Under the pieces are notes generated by a model. That model had not been told where the DNA came from and searched no databases. It saw nothing but the letters and a program-made list of their open reading frames with translations. The position numbers and the translations under genes are program-made. Shown one piece after another: positions 18,853 through 28,097 of a DNA stretch of 64,000 nt. This DNA is from Halothece sp. PCC 7418. Lineage in GTDB: Bacteria; Cyanobacteriota; Cyanobacteriia; Cyanobacteriales; Rubidibacteraceae. The stretch lies in contig NC_019779.1 in assembly GCF_000317635.1 (NCBI RefSeq), positions 434,001 through 498,000 on the forward strand. The letters are read 5' to 3'. Positions within the stretch are counted from its first letter, which is position 1, and each line of letters begins with the position of its first letter.

Positions 18853-19470
18853 TTATTGCAGATTTCGCCATCCCAACTGCACAAAATTTGCTGAACGTCC
18901 CCATAAATCAGTGGTTTGATAAATCCGTTCCAATTCCAAATTAAACGGAATTGCAGTTGTTACATATTTTTGCGCCCATTGTCCCACCTCAGGAGCAACC
19001 GAAGAAGCCACACTCATGCCTAAGCCCATTCCCAGTAATTGTGAAATGGGATCTTTCGGTAACAAGACATGAGAACTTAAGGTTAATCCCGCAGTGAGAA
19101 GGAGGGCAACAGAAACATTGGTTCCGCAACGGGGATGAACCGCTAAATCCCATTCTCCCGCGCGAAAACGGTGTAAAGCACTGAGGACTCCTCGTTGTAG
19201 CTGTCTCGCGGGCACTTCTCCATAGAGATAAAATCCCTTTTCCGTGGATAATCCCCCTAACGTTTCATTATCGGTGCGAGTGGGGCTAAATTGAGTTTTT
19301 TGACGAGAAGAAGGCGCGTTTTCACTTAAAATCCACACCGTAGCGTGTTCTAAGGCGTGGACTTGACGCAACATTAAGATTTCTTTCAGTCCAGGCACAA
19401 AGGAAAGTTGCTGTAGCAGGTCGCTATCCCCTGCTGGGGTAAAAAATTCGGTTGCGGTATCGGTCATCAT
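18853..19470 (-). CDS. DUF6391-type cyanobacterial protein
   Basis: A conserved protein of 205 residues found in cyanobacteria; function unknown. The recognisable motif is RQVHALEHATVWIL near residues 36-49, followed by GGLSTEKGFYLYGEVP and an RFRAGEWDLAVHPRCGTN segment near residues 107-123. A hydrophobic region at about 123-150 could be a membrane hairpin. The start has two adjacent Met codons; either could be used. It lies upstream of psaE on the same strand with a 79-base gap, so it probably has its own transcript. Confidence 0.65.
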   Translation of the reverse strand: MMTDTATEFFTPAGDSDLLQQLSFVPGLKEILMLRQVHALEHATVWILSENAPSSRQKTQFSPTRTDNETLGGLSTEKGFYLYGEVPARQLQRGVLSALHRFRAGEWDLAVHPRCGTNVSVALLLTAGLTLSSHVLLPKDPISQLLGMGLGMSVASSVAPEVGQWAQKYVTTAIPFNLELERIYQTTDLWGRSANFVQLGWRNLQ

Positions 19471-19540
19471 CAGCCAAACTCGACAGGGTTTGCTTTCTCT
19501 CTAATCTAACTTTTCTCATCTGCCAATTGAGAGAAATAAT

Positions 19541-19705
19541 TATAGCACTTCCCAATCTCATGAGGTACATTCTAAATTTTGGTTCTTTGTTCTTTGTTCT
19601 TTGTTCTTCGTTCTTTGTTGGTTGTTAATCAATGAACCACGAACCATGAACCATGAACATCCACCGACTCGCATTACGTACCTCAACCAACTAGGAAACG
19701 CTATA
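19541..19705. repeat. MITE-like repeat, copy B
   Basis: A 165-bp block bounded by tatagc and gctata. The ends form a longer imperfect inverted repeat, tatagcacttccc...gaggtac at the left against gtacctc...ggaaacgctata at the right. Its interior contains a ttgttctt-type heptamer run (about 19583-19620) and an acgaacc/atgaacc/atgaac run. The right end matches copy A at 6288-6383. Non-coding. Confidence 0.55.
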
Positions 19706-19729
19706 CTGAATTTTAATCTTTCAACAGGA

Positions 19730-20512
19730 TTAATCCGTATCTAAAATGACTTGCACCCAACCAGGGGGCGACGGAATCGGGTTTCCTAAGCGATTGAGGA
19801 TGAGTAAGGCGACTAAATGAACCGCAAACACATAAAGAATACTATTGAGAATAATCGTAAAAAGCGCGATCGCCTGTATCAGCCATAAACTCGGTTGGGT
19901 TAATAATCCTAACTGCACAAACCCCCATTCTAAAAACTGAGCAATTTGTGAGGTGACATAAACCCATAAATCTTCTCCTAGGAAGATAGAAAGTAGCCAA
20001 AAGCGAAAGAAAAAGCCAAACGTGCCAATAATTGCACCGACCGTAACTGATAATCCCCAGTGGGTGTTTCGACACCAGAAAGCTCCCAATTGCACCCCCA
20101 TCAGACCATAGGGGATGACATACAAAATACTCCGCGTTGGCCCCATCAAAATGGATAACAGTAACCCCACAATTAGAGCGCTCATCCAAGAAGCCCGCAT
20201 TCCTCGTCGTAAATAGACAAGGGCAATGGGTAAAGGAAAGAGAAGCCGTAATAGGGGACCCGGTGGAAAATAAAAGTTAATTAACCAAATCAAACCAGCA
20301 GCACTCGCTAAAAAGGCGGTTTCTGCCATGACCACTGCCGAAGTCCCCATTTCCATCTCCACTGTTTCTACAGAAGAGACGGATACGTCCCCATCTCCAG
20401 CATCAACCCAATTCTGATCAGAACTCAATTCATCAGACTCTTGTTTTGCCTGATCCTCAGCATTTGAATGATCGTCAAAGTCATCAAGAAAATGGTTCAT
20501 AAGCGGGCTCAT
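19730..20512 (-). CDS. DUF2232 membrane protein
   Basis: A 260-residue protein: an acidic, soluble N-terminal 60 residues (many Asp/Glu), then six or so membrane helices from about residue 65 to 250. The membrane part, with LIWLINFYFPPGPLLRLLFPLPIALVYLRRG (key residues P-P-G-P-L-R-L-P-P), is typical of the cyanobacterial DUF2232/YybS-like family related to energy-coupling S-components. The transport substrate, if any, is unknown. Same strand as, and 38 bases downstream of, the Crp-type regulator, so cotranscription is likely. Confidence 0.75.
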   Translation of the reverse strand: MSPLMNHFLDDFDDHSNAEDQAKQESDELSSDQNWVDAGDGDVSVSSVETVEMEMGTSAVVMAETAFLASAAGLIWLINFYFPPGPLLRLLFPLPIALVYLRRGMRASWMSALIVGLLLSILMGPTRSILYVIPYGLMGVQLGAFWCRNTHWGLSVTVGAIIGTFGFFFRFWLLSIFLGEDLWVYVTSQIAQFLEWGFVQLGLLTQPSLWLIQAIALFTIILNSILYVFAVHLVALLILNRLGNPIPSPPGWVQVILDTD

Positions 20513-20550
20513 CTTGGATCATTGGGGTTAGATTGTAATCAGATTACAAT

Positions 20551-21294
20551 TTATTCAAACAAAGAAGAAGGAGCAGATAAGACTTCTTCTAAGGCGAACA
20601 GATTGGGAATATGTAAGGTATGGTGTTCCCGACGAATCAGTTCGCTTTTTTCCAATTTAGCTAAAACTCGGGTTACGGTTTCTCGGGCTAACCCACTTAA
20701 GCTACTTAATTCTCGATGAGGAAGGTTCGGAATATCAACCCCTTCATTCATCGGCTTCCCTTGACCTTCTGCTAAGAATAACAGCACATCAGCAACGCGG
20801 GAAACACTATCTGCTTCACGGAGTCGCAGCCGGCGATTCACTTGTCGTAAGCGTTTAGCCATTAATTGCGATAAACGAATACCAGCTAAGGGTTCAGCTT
20901 GCAAAATTTTCAGAAAATCTCCTGAAGGAATACTGCAGATTCGAGTTGGGGTGAGGGTAATGACATCAGTGGAACGGGGCACTTCATCCATTGCAGACAT
21001 TTCACCAAAGACTTCGCCACTTCCTAAAATATTCAAGGTGACTTCTTTCCCATCTTTGTTGTATGTCCGTATTTTCACCCAACCTTCAATGATGAAATAG
21101 ACTGACCCCCCCCAATCATGTTCTAGGAGAATCACCTGATTAGCTGGGTGATTGCGAGAGACGATATGACAGATCATTTCTCGCAACGTATCTTCAGGTA
21201 AGCCCTCAAAAAACATTCCAGGGGCAATTAACTGGTCTAACTCCGCTTTGACGTTACGAGTTCCGGTTGGTTCTTCCATACTGACTATAGACAT
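20551..21294 (-). CDS. Crp/Fnr-family transcription regulator
   Basis: A 247-residue regulator: a cyclic-nucleotide-binding-like domain (about 25-145; GSVYFIIEGWVKI, GSGEVFGEMSAMD) followed by a winged helix-turn-helix (about 160-230; RELSSLSGLARETVTRVLAKLEKSELI, recognition helix around RETVTR, shown here by its key residues). The PRS triplet in DEVPRSTDVITL resembles the phosphate-cassette position of CRP, so cAMP binding is possible. There is no Cys cluster for an Fe-S sensor. Not NtcA, judging by the divergent effector domain. Probably cotranscribed with the DUF2232 gene. Confidence 0.85.
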   Translation of the reverse strand: MSIVSMEEPTGTRNVKAELDQLIAPGMFFEGLPEDTLREMICHIVSRNHPANQVILLEHDWGGSVYFIIEGWVKIRTYNKDGKEVTLNILGSGEVFGEMSAMDEVPRSTDVITLTPTRICSIPSGDFLKILQAEPLAGIRLSQLMAKRLRQVNRRLRLREADSVSRVADVLLFLAEGQGKPMNEGVDIPNLPHRELSSLSGLARETVTRVLAKLEKSELIRREHHTLHIPNLFALEEVLSAPSSLFE

Positions 21295-21443
21295 GACAAA
21301 TCATTAGTGGTGTAATTTTAGTATAACTCTAACCTGTGATCAGAGTGAAGCCAATCTAAAAGTTTGTCAAGGATTAATCTTGTGACCACTTTTGAGCAGA
21401 CGCAACAATTCACAGACGTTAAAATCAGGGAATCTGCTGATGG

Positions 21444-22304
21444 CTAAAGGGTGCCTCGAAATAAGCCTTGAGGACGAACGAGAAGCATCACTACCATGAT
21501 AGCTAGAGCTACTCCTAGTTTATACTGAGATCCCAAAAAAGGCACGCTTAATTCTTGGGCAATTCCAATGACATAAGCTCCAGTGATTGCCCCATAAGGA
21601 TTGCCAATCCCCCCAAGAATTACGGAGGCAAAAATGGGCAAGATCAAAAACCACCCCATATTGGGACGCACTGCTGTAATCAGACCATAGCTCGCTCCCC
21701 CGATCGCGGTTAAAATCCCAGCAATCACCCAAGTCCAAATGACAACTCGTTCGACATTAATTCCTGAAACGCGAGCTAAATCAATATTATCCGCAACCGC
21801 TCGCATCGCTTTCCCAATTTTGCTGTTTTGAAGGAGAAAATGCAAAATAACAATTGCCAGCAACGATAAACCAATGGCAATGATTCGATAGTAGGCAATC
21901 TTCAGTCCAAAAACATCTAACGCCGGTAGGATGGGTAAATCATAAGATTGATTGCTTCCCCCCCAAATTAATAAGATTGTGCTGCGAAGAAAGAGGGCTA
22001 AGCCAATGGAAATAATAATTAGAGTTGTCGGTTGCGCCCGAATCTTTCGCATCGGTTTCCACAGAACAACTTCTGTCAGTAACATGACAATGACTGTTCC
22101 CACTGCACCAACAACCATCGCTAGCCAAATATTTAAACCAGCAATATTACTGAGCCAAGTTAAATAAGCCCCCACTGTCATCAAATCCCCTTGAGCAAAG
22201 TTCGGTAAACGCAGAATCCCAAAGGTTAAGGTCAGTCCAACGGCGACCAAGGAAATAATACTCCCCACTGCGATCCCATTAATTAAAAGTTGTGCTGTAT
22301 CCAT
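21444..22304 (-). CDS. branched-chain amino acid ABC permease (LivH type)
   Basis: An integral membrane permease of 286 residues with about eight helices. Family signatures include INGIAVGSIISLVAVGLTLTFGILRLPNFAQGD at the N-terminus (key residues G-S-L-A-G-L-T-G-N-A-G-D), AMRAVADN near residue 175 (the EAA-like ATPase contact) and ILGGIGNPYGAITGA near 242. It would form half of the channel for neutral or branched amino acids, as in Nat-type systems of cyanobacteria. The partner permease, ATPases and binding protein are not in the window, so the gene is isolated from its complex. Confidence 0.88.
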   Translation of the reverse strand: MDTAQLLINGIAVGSIISLVAVGLTLTFGILRLPNFAQGDLMTVGAYLTWLSNIAGLNIWLAMVVGAVGTVIVMLLTEVVLWKPMRKIRAQPTTLIIISIGLALFLRSTILLIWGGSNQSYDLPILPALDVFGLKIAYYRIIAIGLSLLAIVILHFLLQNSKIGKAMRAVADNIDLARVSGINVERVVIWTWVIAGILTAIGGASYGLITAVRPNMGWFLILPIFASVILGGIGNPYGAITGAYVIGIAQELSVPFLGSQYKLGVALAIMVVMLLVRPQGLFRGTL

Positions 22305-22411
22305 TATTGTTTAAGTTTCGATAAAATTTCGTTATCATTAGTAATGAGAACGATTTGCCTCAGAAAGATAGTCTTTACTCTCGATTGAACCTTAATTCTT
22401 AATCCTTGATT

Positions 22412-22798
22412 ATGAGTAATTCTAATCCTCCTGCTAATTCTAAAGCAACAGCCGATGAAGCGATTGAAACCCGTGTTCCTCCTTGGGGAACCGTCACTGT
22501 TCTTGAAAAAGGAGAACGCTATTGTATTAATCGCATTGAAGTGAAACCTGGACATCATATTAGCACGCAACTCCATTATCATCGCACGGAACATTGGGTG
22601 GTTGTTGCTGGAACCGCAAAGGTGATTAAAAATGAAGAAGAAATTATGCTGATGCCAAAACAATCTACTTATGTTCCCATGAATACACCCCATCGGGTCG
22701 AAAATCCAGGCGTGATTCCCTTGGTGATGATTGAAATCCAAAATGGTGAATATTTAGGGGAAGATGATATTGTTCGTTTTGGTGATGTAGAAAGCTAA
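22412..22798 (+). CDS. stand-alone cupin, mannose-6-P isomerase type II-like
   Basis: A 128-residue cupin matching the C-terminal phosphomannose isomerase half of AlgA/ManC bifunctional enzymes. It has PPWGTV and the metal-ligand set in HHISTQLHYHRTEHWVV (His, His, Glu) with the later His of NTPHRVENPG. It could interconvert mannose-6-P and fructose-6-P, supplying GDP-mannose, but stand-alone cupins of this type are not always active. I set the start at the ATG at 22412 rather than the TTG two codons upstream. It is followed 21 bases later by the LRAT gene and probably cotranscribed. Confidence 0.8.
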   Translation: MSNSNPPANSKATADEAIETRVPPWGTVTVLEKGERYCINRIEVKPGHHISTQLHYHRTEHWVVVAGTAKVIKNEEEIMLMPKQSTYVPMNTPHRVENPGVIPLVMIEIQNGEYLGEDDIVRFGDVES

Positions 22799-22819
22799 TC
22801 CAAAAATCAAAAAATAACT

Positions 22820-23500
22820 ATGGCGCGGGGCGATCAAATTTATATTCTAGAACCCTTTGTCAATTTTCAAGGGATGTATGAACATCACGGGATTGATTGT
22901 GGGGATGGGAGTGTCATTCATTTACGCAAGTACAATGAAACTATTACTCGGACAAGTTTTGGTGAGTTTACAAAAAGTCAAAAAGTTTATGTGAAACACT
23001 ATCCCCTTGCTTTTGTTCCCGATGCTGTGGTTCATCGTGCAGAAAGTCGGTTAGGGGAAAAAGCCCGTTATAATCTTTTATTTAATAATTGTGAACATTT
23101 TGCGACTTGGTGCAAACTCGGTCATTCCCATAGCCAACAGGTTAAAGATTTTATTCCGATTTTGTCACGACTGAAGGTGGAAAGTCTTTCTCAACCGTTA
23201 GAAAAAGCCCTTGCAGATCAAGGATATCAGAATCAAAAACAGTTAGTTGATGAAGCCTTAGTTGATATTAAAAAAGTTTGGGAGAAAACTCAACCACGCT
23301 ACAATCAAACCTTAGAAGAAATCAAAGTTTGGCAAACTGTGGCTTGGAAAGCATTACAAGAAGGAAAAGAAGATGTCGCTAAAGCAGCGATTCAACGCAA
23401 ACTTCGGTATCAAAAACAAGCGGAAAAAGATCAAAAGCAGTTGGATCAGTTGGCTAAAATGACGGAAACTTTATTACAATCTCGTTTTGCTCAACGCTAA
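22820..23500 (+). CDS. LRAT-domain (NlpC/P60-like) protein
   Basis: A 226-residue protein. The N-terminal about 110 residues form a lecithin:retinol acyltransferase-type domain: the catalytic His lies in YEHHGIDCGDGSVIH and the nucleophile Cys in the signature NNCEHFATWC. The C-terminal half is a long, charged helical region (coiled-coil-like, about 150-220). Bacterial LRAT-like proteins are thiol acyltransferases or hydrolases whose substrates are mostly unknown; lipid-linked acyl transfer is an inference. There is no signal peptide. Downstream of the cupin gene by 21 bases. Confidence 0.78.
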   Translation: MARGDQIYILEPFVNFQGMYEHHGIDCGDGSVIHLRKYNETITRTSFGEFTKSQKVYVKHYPLAFVPDAVVHRAESRLGEKARYNLLFNNCEHFATWCKLGHSHSQQVKDFIPILSRLKVESLSQPLEKALADQGYQNQKQLVDEALVDIKKVWEKTQPRYNQTLEEIKVWQTVAWKALQEGKEDVAKAAIQRKLRYQKQAEKDQKQLDQLAKMTETLLQSRFAQR

Positions 23501-23594
23501 TTTTTACAGAAGAATTAGAACCGCTATAGGGCTTCACTAAACAGACATCATTCCGTTAAAATAATCCTTACGATTTCAAAACTTTAATTGAATA

Positions 23595-24788
23595 ATGTCT
23601 GATTCAAAACAGATCCATTCCGCTGTTGCTAATCTCTATGATACTTATCCTTTTCCCCCAGAACCCCTTTTAGATGAACCCCCGCCAGGGTACAATTGGC
23701 GATGGAACTGGACCGCTGCTTATGAATTCTGCACAGGACGGAAACCTAAAAGCCAAAACATCCGAATCTTAGATGCAGGTTGCGGGACCGGTGTGGGAAC
23801 TGAATATTTAGTTCATTTGAATCCTGAAGCCTCGGTAACTGGAATTGATATTAGTCAAGAAGCCTTGAATGTCGCGCAAGAACGTTGTCAGCGTAGTGGC
23901 GCGAATGGGGTTCAATTCCAACAAATGAATGTGGAAGCAGCGCACCAGTTAGAGGGTCAGTTTGAGATGATTAATTGTGTGGGTGTTTTACATCATCTTC
24001 CTGATCCAGTGGCGGGAATTAAGGCGTTGGCAGAAAAACTGGCGCCAGGTGGTATTTTTCATATTTTTGTTTATGGAGAATTGGGGCGTTGGGAAGTGCG
24101 GTTAATGCAAAGCGCGATCGCGCTGTTGAAACCCGATCATTATCAAGATGGGGTTAAAATTGGTCGGGAACTGTTTGCGTCTCTCCCTGAAGACAACCGC
24201 ATTGTGAAGCGAGAAAAAGAACGGTGGGCTTTGGAAAATCAACGGGATGCGTGCTTTGCGGATATGTATGTTCACCCGCAAGAAATTGACTACAATATCC
24301 ACAGCTTATTTGATTTAATTATAGAATCAGGATTGGATTTTGTGGGCTTTTCTAATCCAGAATTGTGGAAATTAGAACGTTTGTTAGGAAATGCACCCGA
24401 GGCGTTAGAACGGGCGAAAACCTTAAGTCAACGGGAACAATATCGACTGATGGAATTACTTGATCCGGATATGACGACTCATTACGAGTTTTTCTTGGCG
24501 AAACCACCTTTACCTCAGTGTGATTGGTCAACGGATGCGGACTTTTTGGCAGCAATTCCTGAACGTCATCCTTGTCTGGATGGGTGGGAAAGTCGAACTT
24601 TGTTTAATGCCAATTATGAGTTGGTGAATCTCTCAGAAGATGAATTTAAGCTCTTACAAGTCATTGATGAAAACTCAGAACAACAGCAATCTTTGGGAGC
24701 AGTTTTAGCCGAAACTGGGGGAAGTTTAGAGGAAGCGCGATCGCTGCATCAGCAAAAATTAATCATTCTTACTCCTAATCAAGAGTGA
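23595..24788 (+). CDS. class I SAM-dependent methyltransferase
   Basis: A 397-residue protein. The Rossmann methyltransferase domain occupies about 50-180, with motif I ILDAGCGTGVGTEYL, the acidic residue ending motif II in VTGIDISQEAL, and INCVGVLHHLPDP as motif IV. The N-terminus LYDTYPFPPEPLLDEPPPGYNW is typical of a cyanobacterial methyltransferase group. The C-terminal about 150 residues hold a small winged-helix-like or PqqD-like unit (LSEDEFKLLQVID). The substrate is unknown. It stands alone between the LRAT gene and the restriction gene. Confidence 0.78.
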   Translation: MSDSKQIHSAVANLYDTYPFPPEPLLDEPPPGYNWRWNWTAAYEFCTGRKPKSQNIRILDAGCGTGVGTEYLVHLNPEASVTGIDISQEALNVAQERCQRSGANGVQFQQMNVEAAHQLEGQFEMINCVGVLHHLPDPVAGIKALAEKLAPGGIFHIFVYGELGRWEVRLMQSAIALLKPDHYQDGVKIGRELFASLPEDNRIVKREKERWALENQRDACFADMYVHPQEIDYNIHSLFDLIIESGLDFVGFSNPELWKLERLLGNAPEALERAKTLSQREQYRLMELLDPDMTTHYEFFLAKPPLPQCDWSTDADFLAAIPERHPCLDGWESRTLFNANYELVNLSEDEFKLLQVIDENSEQQQSLGAVLAETGGSLEEARSLHQQKLIILTPNQE

Positions 24789-24829
24789 TTGGTTAAATCA
24801 AACGACTTCTAGTGTTGTAAGTTCAGGGA

Positions 24830-24844
24830 GGGAAGTTCCTTCCC
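24830..24844 (+). terminator. possible weak terminator hairpin
   Basis: gggaa-gttcc-ttccc, followed by a pyrimidine-rich tttcctctgcttttc run, in the gap between the methyltransferase and restriction genes. The stem is short. Confidence 0.3.
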
Positions 24845-24887
24845 TTTCCTCTGCTTTTCATCAACGAAAGATTACTAACAAATAATT

Positions 24888-27761
24888 ATGTCGCGGTGGT
24901 TAATTTCTCAATATCATTCTGAACTCGAAAAAATTATTCAGTACGGTGGATCGCGCAAAGAAACTTCCATTCGTACCGCCTTTCAAAAGCTCTTAAATGA
25001 ATATTGTAAAGCCCGTGACTTTCTTTTAATTCCAGAATTAGATTATCCCACAACATCTGGAAAAATTGTCTATCCTGATGGCACAATTAAAGATGCGCTA
25101 CGGTTGGCTTGGGGCTATTGGGAAAGCAAAGATCAACAAGATTATTTAGATCGAGAAATTGAAGAGAAGTTTGCTAAAGGGTATCCCAACGATAATATTT
25201 TATTTGAAGATTCCCAGACGGCGGTTTTATTTCAAGCTGGGGAAGAAACAATGCGGGTGTCGATGCAGGATGCTGACGCACTCGATGAAATTTTAAACCG
25301 ATTAATTAATTATGTTCGTCCTGAAGTTGAAGACTTTCGCAGCGCGATCGCGCACTTCCAAGAAGACATCCCCACTATCTTAGAAACACTACGGAATAGT
25401 ATTACAGAAGAAGCCGAAAAAAACAAGGCATTTCAGGAAGCGAGAAACCAGTTTCTGACTATTTGTCAAGAGTCCATTAACCCAGCAATTACACCTGAAG
25501 ATGTGCGAGAAATGATTATTCAACACATCCTCACCGAAGATATTTTTATCAATATCTTTCAAGAGTCGCAGTTTCACCGCGAAAATAATATTGCTCGGGA
25601 ATTACAAAATGTTGTCAATACCTTTTTTAAGGGGAAAGTTCGCAAGGATACTTTAACCACAATCGAACGCTATTATGGTGTTATTCGTCGCACGGCTGCA
25701 AGTATTTACAATCATCACGAAAAGCAGAAATTTCTGAAAGCAGTTTACGAAAACTTCTATAAAGCCTATAACCCCAAAGCAGCAGATCGTCTGGGAATTG
25801 TTTACACACCCAACGAGATTGTTCGTTTTATGATCGAAAGTACAGACTATCTAATTCACAAACATTTTCATAAATTGCTGGCTGATCCGAATGTTGAAAT
25901 TTTAGATCCTGCAACAGGAACCGGAACATTTATCACTGAATTAATCGAATATCTCCCCAAAGACAAACTCAAACAGAAATATCAACAAGAGATTCACTGT
26001 AACGAAGTTGCTATTCTTCCTTACTATATTGCTCACCTCAATATTGAATATACTTATGCCCAGAAGATGGGCGAATACGAAGAGTTTAACAATATCTGTT
26101 TTGTGGATACCTTAGACAATACCATTTATCAAGGAAAGCAATATGATTTGTTTGCGTTAACCGTTGAAAATACCGAACGCATTAAACGACAAAACGAACG
26201 CAAGATTTCGGTTATTATTGGCAATCCTCCTTACAACGCCAAACAAGAAAACTACAGTCAGAATAATCCCAATCGGAGTTATAAGGGAATTGATCAGCGC
26301 ATCCGAGAAACTTATTTCAAACAAGGAAAAGCACAGAATAAAAACTTGCTTTATGATATGTATGTTCGTTTCTATCGTTGGGCGAGTGATCGATTAGGAA
26401 CTAATGGCGTTATTACATTTATCACTAACTCATCCTTGCTGGATGCAGTTGCATTTGATGGCTTTAGAAAATGTATCGAACAAGAATTTGATTTTGCTTA
26501 CTTCATTGACTTAGGTGGGAATGTTAGAGCAATTTCAGGGCGAGATGGAATCTATATTTCCGAAAAACATACTATCTTTGGCGTTAGCGCAATGACTGGA
26601 ATTGTTATTGGCTTTTTAGTGAAAACTCAGCACAGCCAAGACAAGTGTCAAATTTTTTATTCTCATCCCTTTCACATCCATGAGTTAAGAGAGAACAAAA
26701 TTAATTATTTAGCCCAACATCAGTTTAGAGATTTCTCATTTCAACATCTCCAACCAAACCAGAAACATCAATGGATTAATGTTGCTGATAACGATTTTGA
26801 TGATCTGATTCCAGTTGCGGATAAAGCCGTTAAAGCAGGAAAATCTGACCAAGCCATCTTTCAGCTATTTTCCAGAGGAATAGCAACCCAACGCGATGAA
26901 TGGGTTTATGATTTTAGCCGAGAACAGTTAGAGGAAAAGATACGTTTCTTTGTCGATGTTTATCAAGCAACCTTGAATGATAAAGACTATCCAGATAGAG
27001 AGATGATCAAATGGGATGCTGATTTAAGAAAGTATCTAGAAAGAGGAATACAAAAATCTTTCTCTGATCAGCAAATCGTAAAATCTCTATATCGTCCGTA
27101 TATCAAAAGTAATTTGTATCTGGATAGACACTTCAATGGGAGAGTCTATCAATGGTTGAATATTTTCAAATCTAATGACACTAAAAATCTTTACATTGCT
27201 ATCAATGCAAGCGGTAGTTCTAAACCTTTTCATTGTTTAGCAAGTCAATCTATTATTGATTTACATTGTACAGGGGACTCTCAATGTCTCCCTCGTTATC
27301 GTTATGACCAAGAAGGAAACCCAATTGATAACATCACCGACTGGGGACTAAAGCAATTTCAAAATCATTACAACAACACCAACATCAGTAAAGATGATAT
27401 TTTCCATTACACCTATGCGGTTTTAAATAACCCTAACTATCGAGAAAAATATGAACTTAACCTGAAACGAGACTTCCCTCGCCTTCCCTTCTACGACAAC
27501 TTTTCCCAATGGGTGAAATGGGGAGAGAAACTGATGGCATTACATCTCAACTACGAAACCATCAATCCTTATCCACTCCAACGTATTGATCTTCCTTTAC
27601 CCGACAATCAACACCAACCCAAAGTTAAACTCAAAGCCGATAAAACTAACAATAAAATTATCCTCGATAGCATCACCACTCTAGACAGTATCCCCGAACA
27701 AGTCTGGGAATATCGCTTAGGAAACCGTTCTGCGATTGAACGAGAGCGCGACAGTCCCTAA
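24888..27761 (+). CDS. type ISP/IIG restriction-methylase, 3' end interrupted
   Basis: A large DNA N6-adenine methyltransferase/restriction protein. The first 951 codons are native; the open frame then runs six codons into an inserted TnpB element and stops. Motif I ILDPATGTGTFITELI is near residue 340 (SAM binding) and catalytic motif IV is NPPY at about 446. The N-terminal about 200 residues correspond to the Mrr-like nuclease/coupler region, though I cannot point to a certain nuclease triad. The C-terminal about 400 residues form the target-recognition part. The missing C-terminal 56 codons lie intact at 29361-29531. The truncated protein loses the conserved WILDQY...TYRF segment, so activity is doubtful. 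Confidence 0.85.
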   Translation: MSRWLISQYHSELEKIIQYGGSRKETSIRTAFQKLLNEYCKARDFLLIPELDYPTTSGKIVYPDGTIKDALRLAWGYWESKDQQDYLDREIEEKFAKGYPNDNILFEDSQTAVLFQAGEETMRVSMQDADALDEILNRLINYVRPEVEDFRSAIAHFQEDIPTILETLRNSITEEAEKNKAFQEARNQFLTICQESINPAITPEDVREMIIQHILTEDIFINIFQESQFHRENNIARELQNVVNTFFKGKVRKDTLTTIERYYGVIRRTAASIYNHHEKQKFLKAVYENFYKAYNPKAADRLGIVYTPNEIVRFMIESTDYLIHKHFHKLLADPNVEILDPATGTGTFITELIEYLPKDKLKQKYQQEIHCNEVAILPYYIAHLNIEYTYAQKMGEYEEFNNICFVDTLDNTIYQGKQYDLFALTVENTERIKRQNERKISVIIGNPPYNAKQENYSQNNPNRSYKGIDQRIRETYFKQGKAQNKNLLYDMYVRFYRWASDRLGTNGVITFITNSSLLDAVAFDGFRKCIEQEFDFAYFIDLGGNVRAISGRDGIYISEKHTIFGVSAMTGIVIGFLVKTQHSQDKCQIFYSHPFHIHELRENKINYLAQHQFRDFSFQHLQPNQKHQWINVADNDFDDLIPVADKAVKAGKSDQAIFQLFSRGIATQRDEWVYDFSREQLEEKIRFFVDVYQATLNDKDYPDREMIKWDADLRKYLERGIQKSFSDQQIVKSLYRPYIKSNLYLDRHFNGRVYQWLNIFKSNDTKNLYIAINASGSSKPFHCLASQSIIDLHCTGDSQCLPRYRYDQEGNPIDNITDWGLKQFQNHYNNTNISKDDIFHYTYAVLNNPNYREKYELNLKRDFPRLPFYDNFSQWVKWGEKLMALHLNYETINPYPLQRIDLPLPDNQHQPKVKLKADKTNNKIILDSITTLDSIPEQVWEYRLGNRSAIERERDSP

Positions 27762-27865
27762 TCGAGCGCGAAGCGGATTAGGGAACGTGCCGTATAAACG
27801 CTTGGGGAAATCCTCACTTCCTCGTCGCTTCGCTCCTGCGTCGCTGCGTCCAAGCGACAGGCACT
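27755..27865. repeat. left-end hairpins of the TnpB element
   Basis: A 9-bp perfect stem (27755-27763 tccctaatc with 27776-27784 gattaggga) is followed by a larger two-part stem, gtgcc (27787-27791) and gcttgg (27800-27805) against ccaagc (27851-27856) and ggcac (27861-27865). These would be the single-strand structures recognised by a Y1 transposase acting in trans. Confidence 0.7.
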
Positions 27866-27911
27866 CACCGATAGCGCGGATATCAAAAGGTTCAAGTGCG
27901 TTGAGATATCC

Positions 27912-28049
27912 CTATTTTTGAGGTAGTCTTCTTATCCAATCTCTTACTGCTTGCGCCTGAGTCCACCCTTTGCTTTCAGCAAATCTCTTTAGTTTGTCTT
28001 GCTCTTCTTCTGATAAGCGGATTTTAATAAATTTATCTCTAGTTGTCAT
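27912..28049 (-). CDS. 45-residue ribbon-helix-helix protein
   Basis: A short gene divergent from tnpB, starting 48 bases upstream of it. The product begins MTTRDKFIKIRLSEEEQDKL, the pattern of a beta strand (FIKIRLS) followed by helix 1, then continues KRFAESKGWTQAQAVRDWI as turn and helix 2. This is a minimal CopG/Arc-type ribbon-helix-helix DNA-binding unit ending in IRRLPQK. It is probably a repressor of the shared promoter region and hence of tnpB. Its position wholly inside the element indicates it is a passenger or regulator gene. No toxin partner is present. Confidence 0.7.
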   Translation of the reverse strand: MTTRDKFIKIRLSEEEQDKLKRFAESKGWTQAQAVRDWIRRLPQK

Positions 28050-28097
28050 GTAGGCTTTTTGTAGGCTATACTAAACTAAGTCTAACAGAAACGGGTT

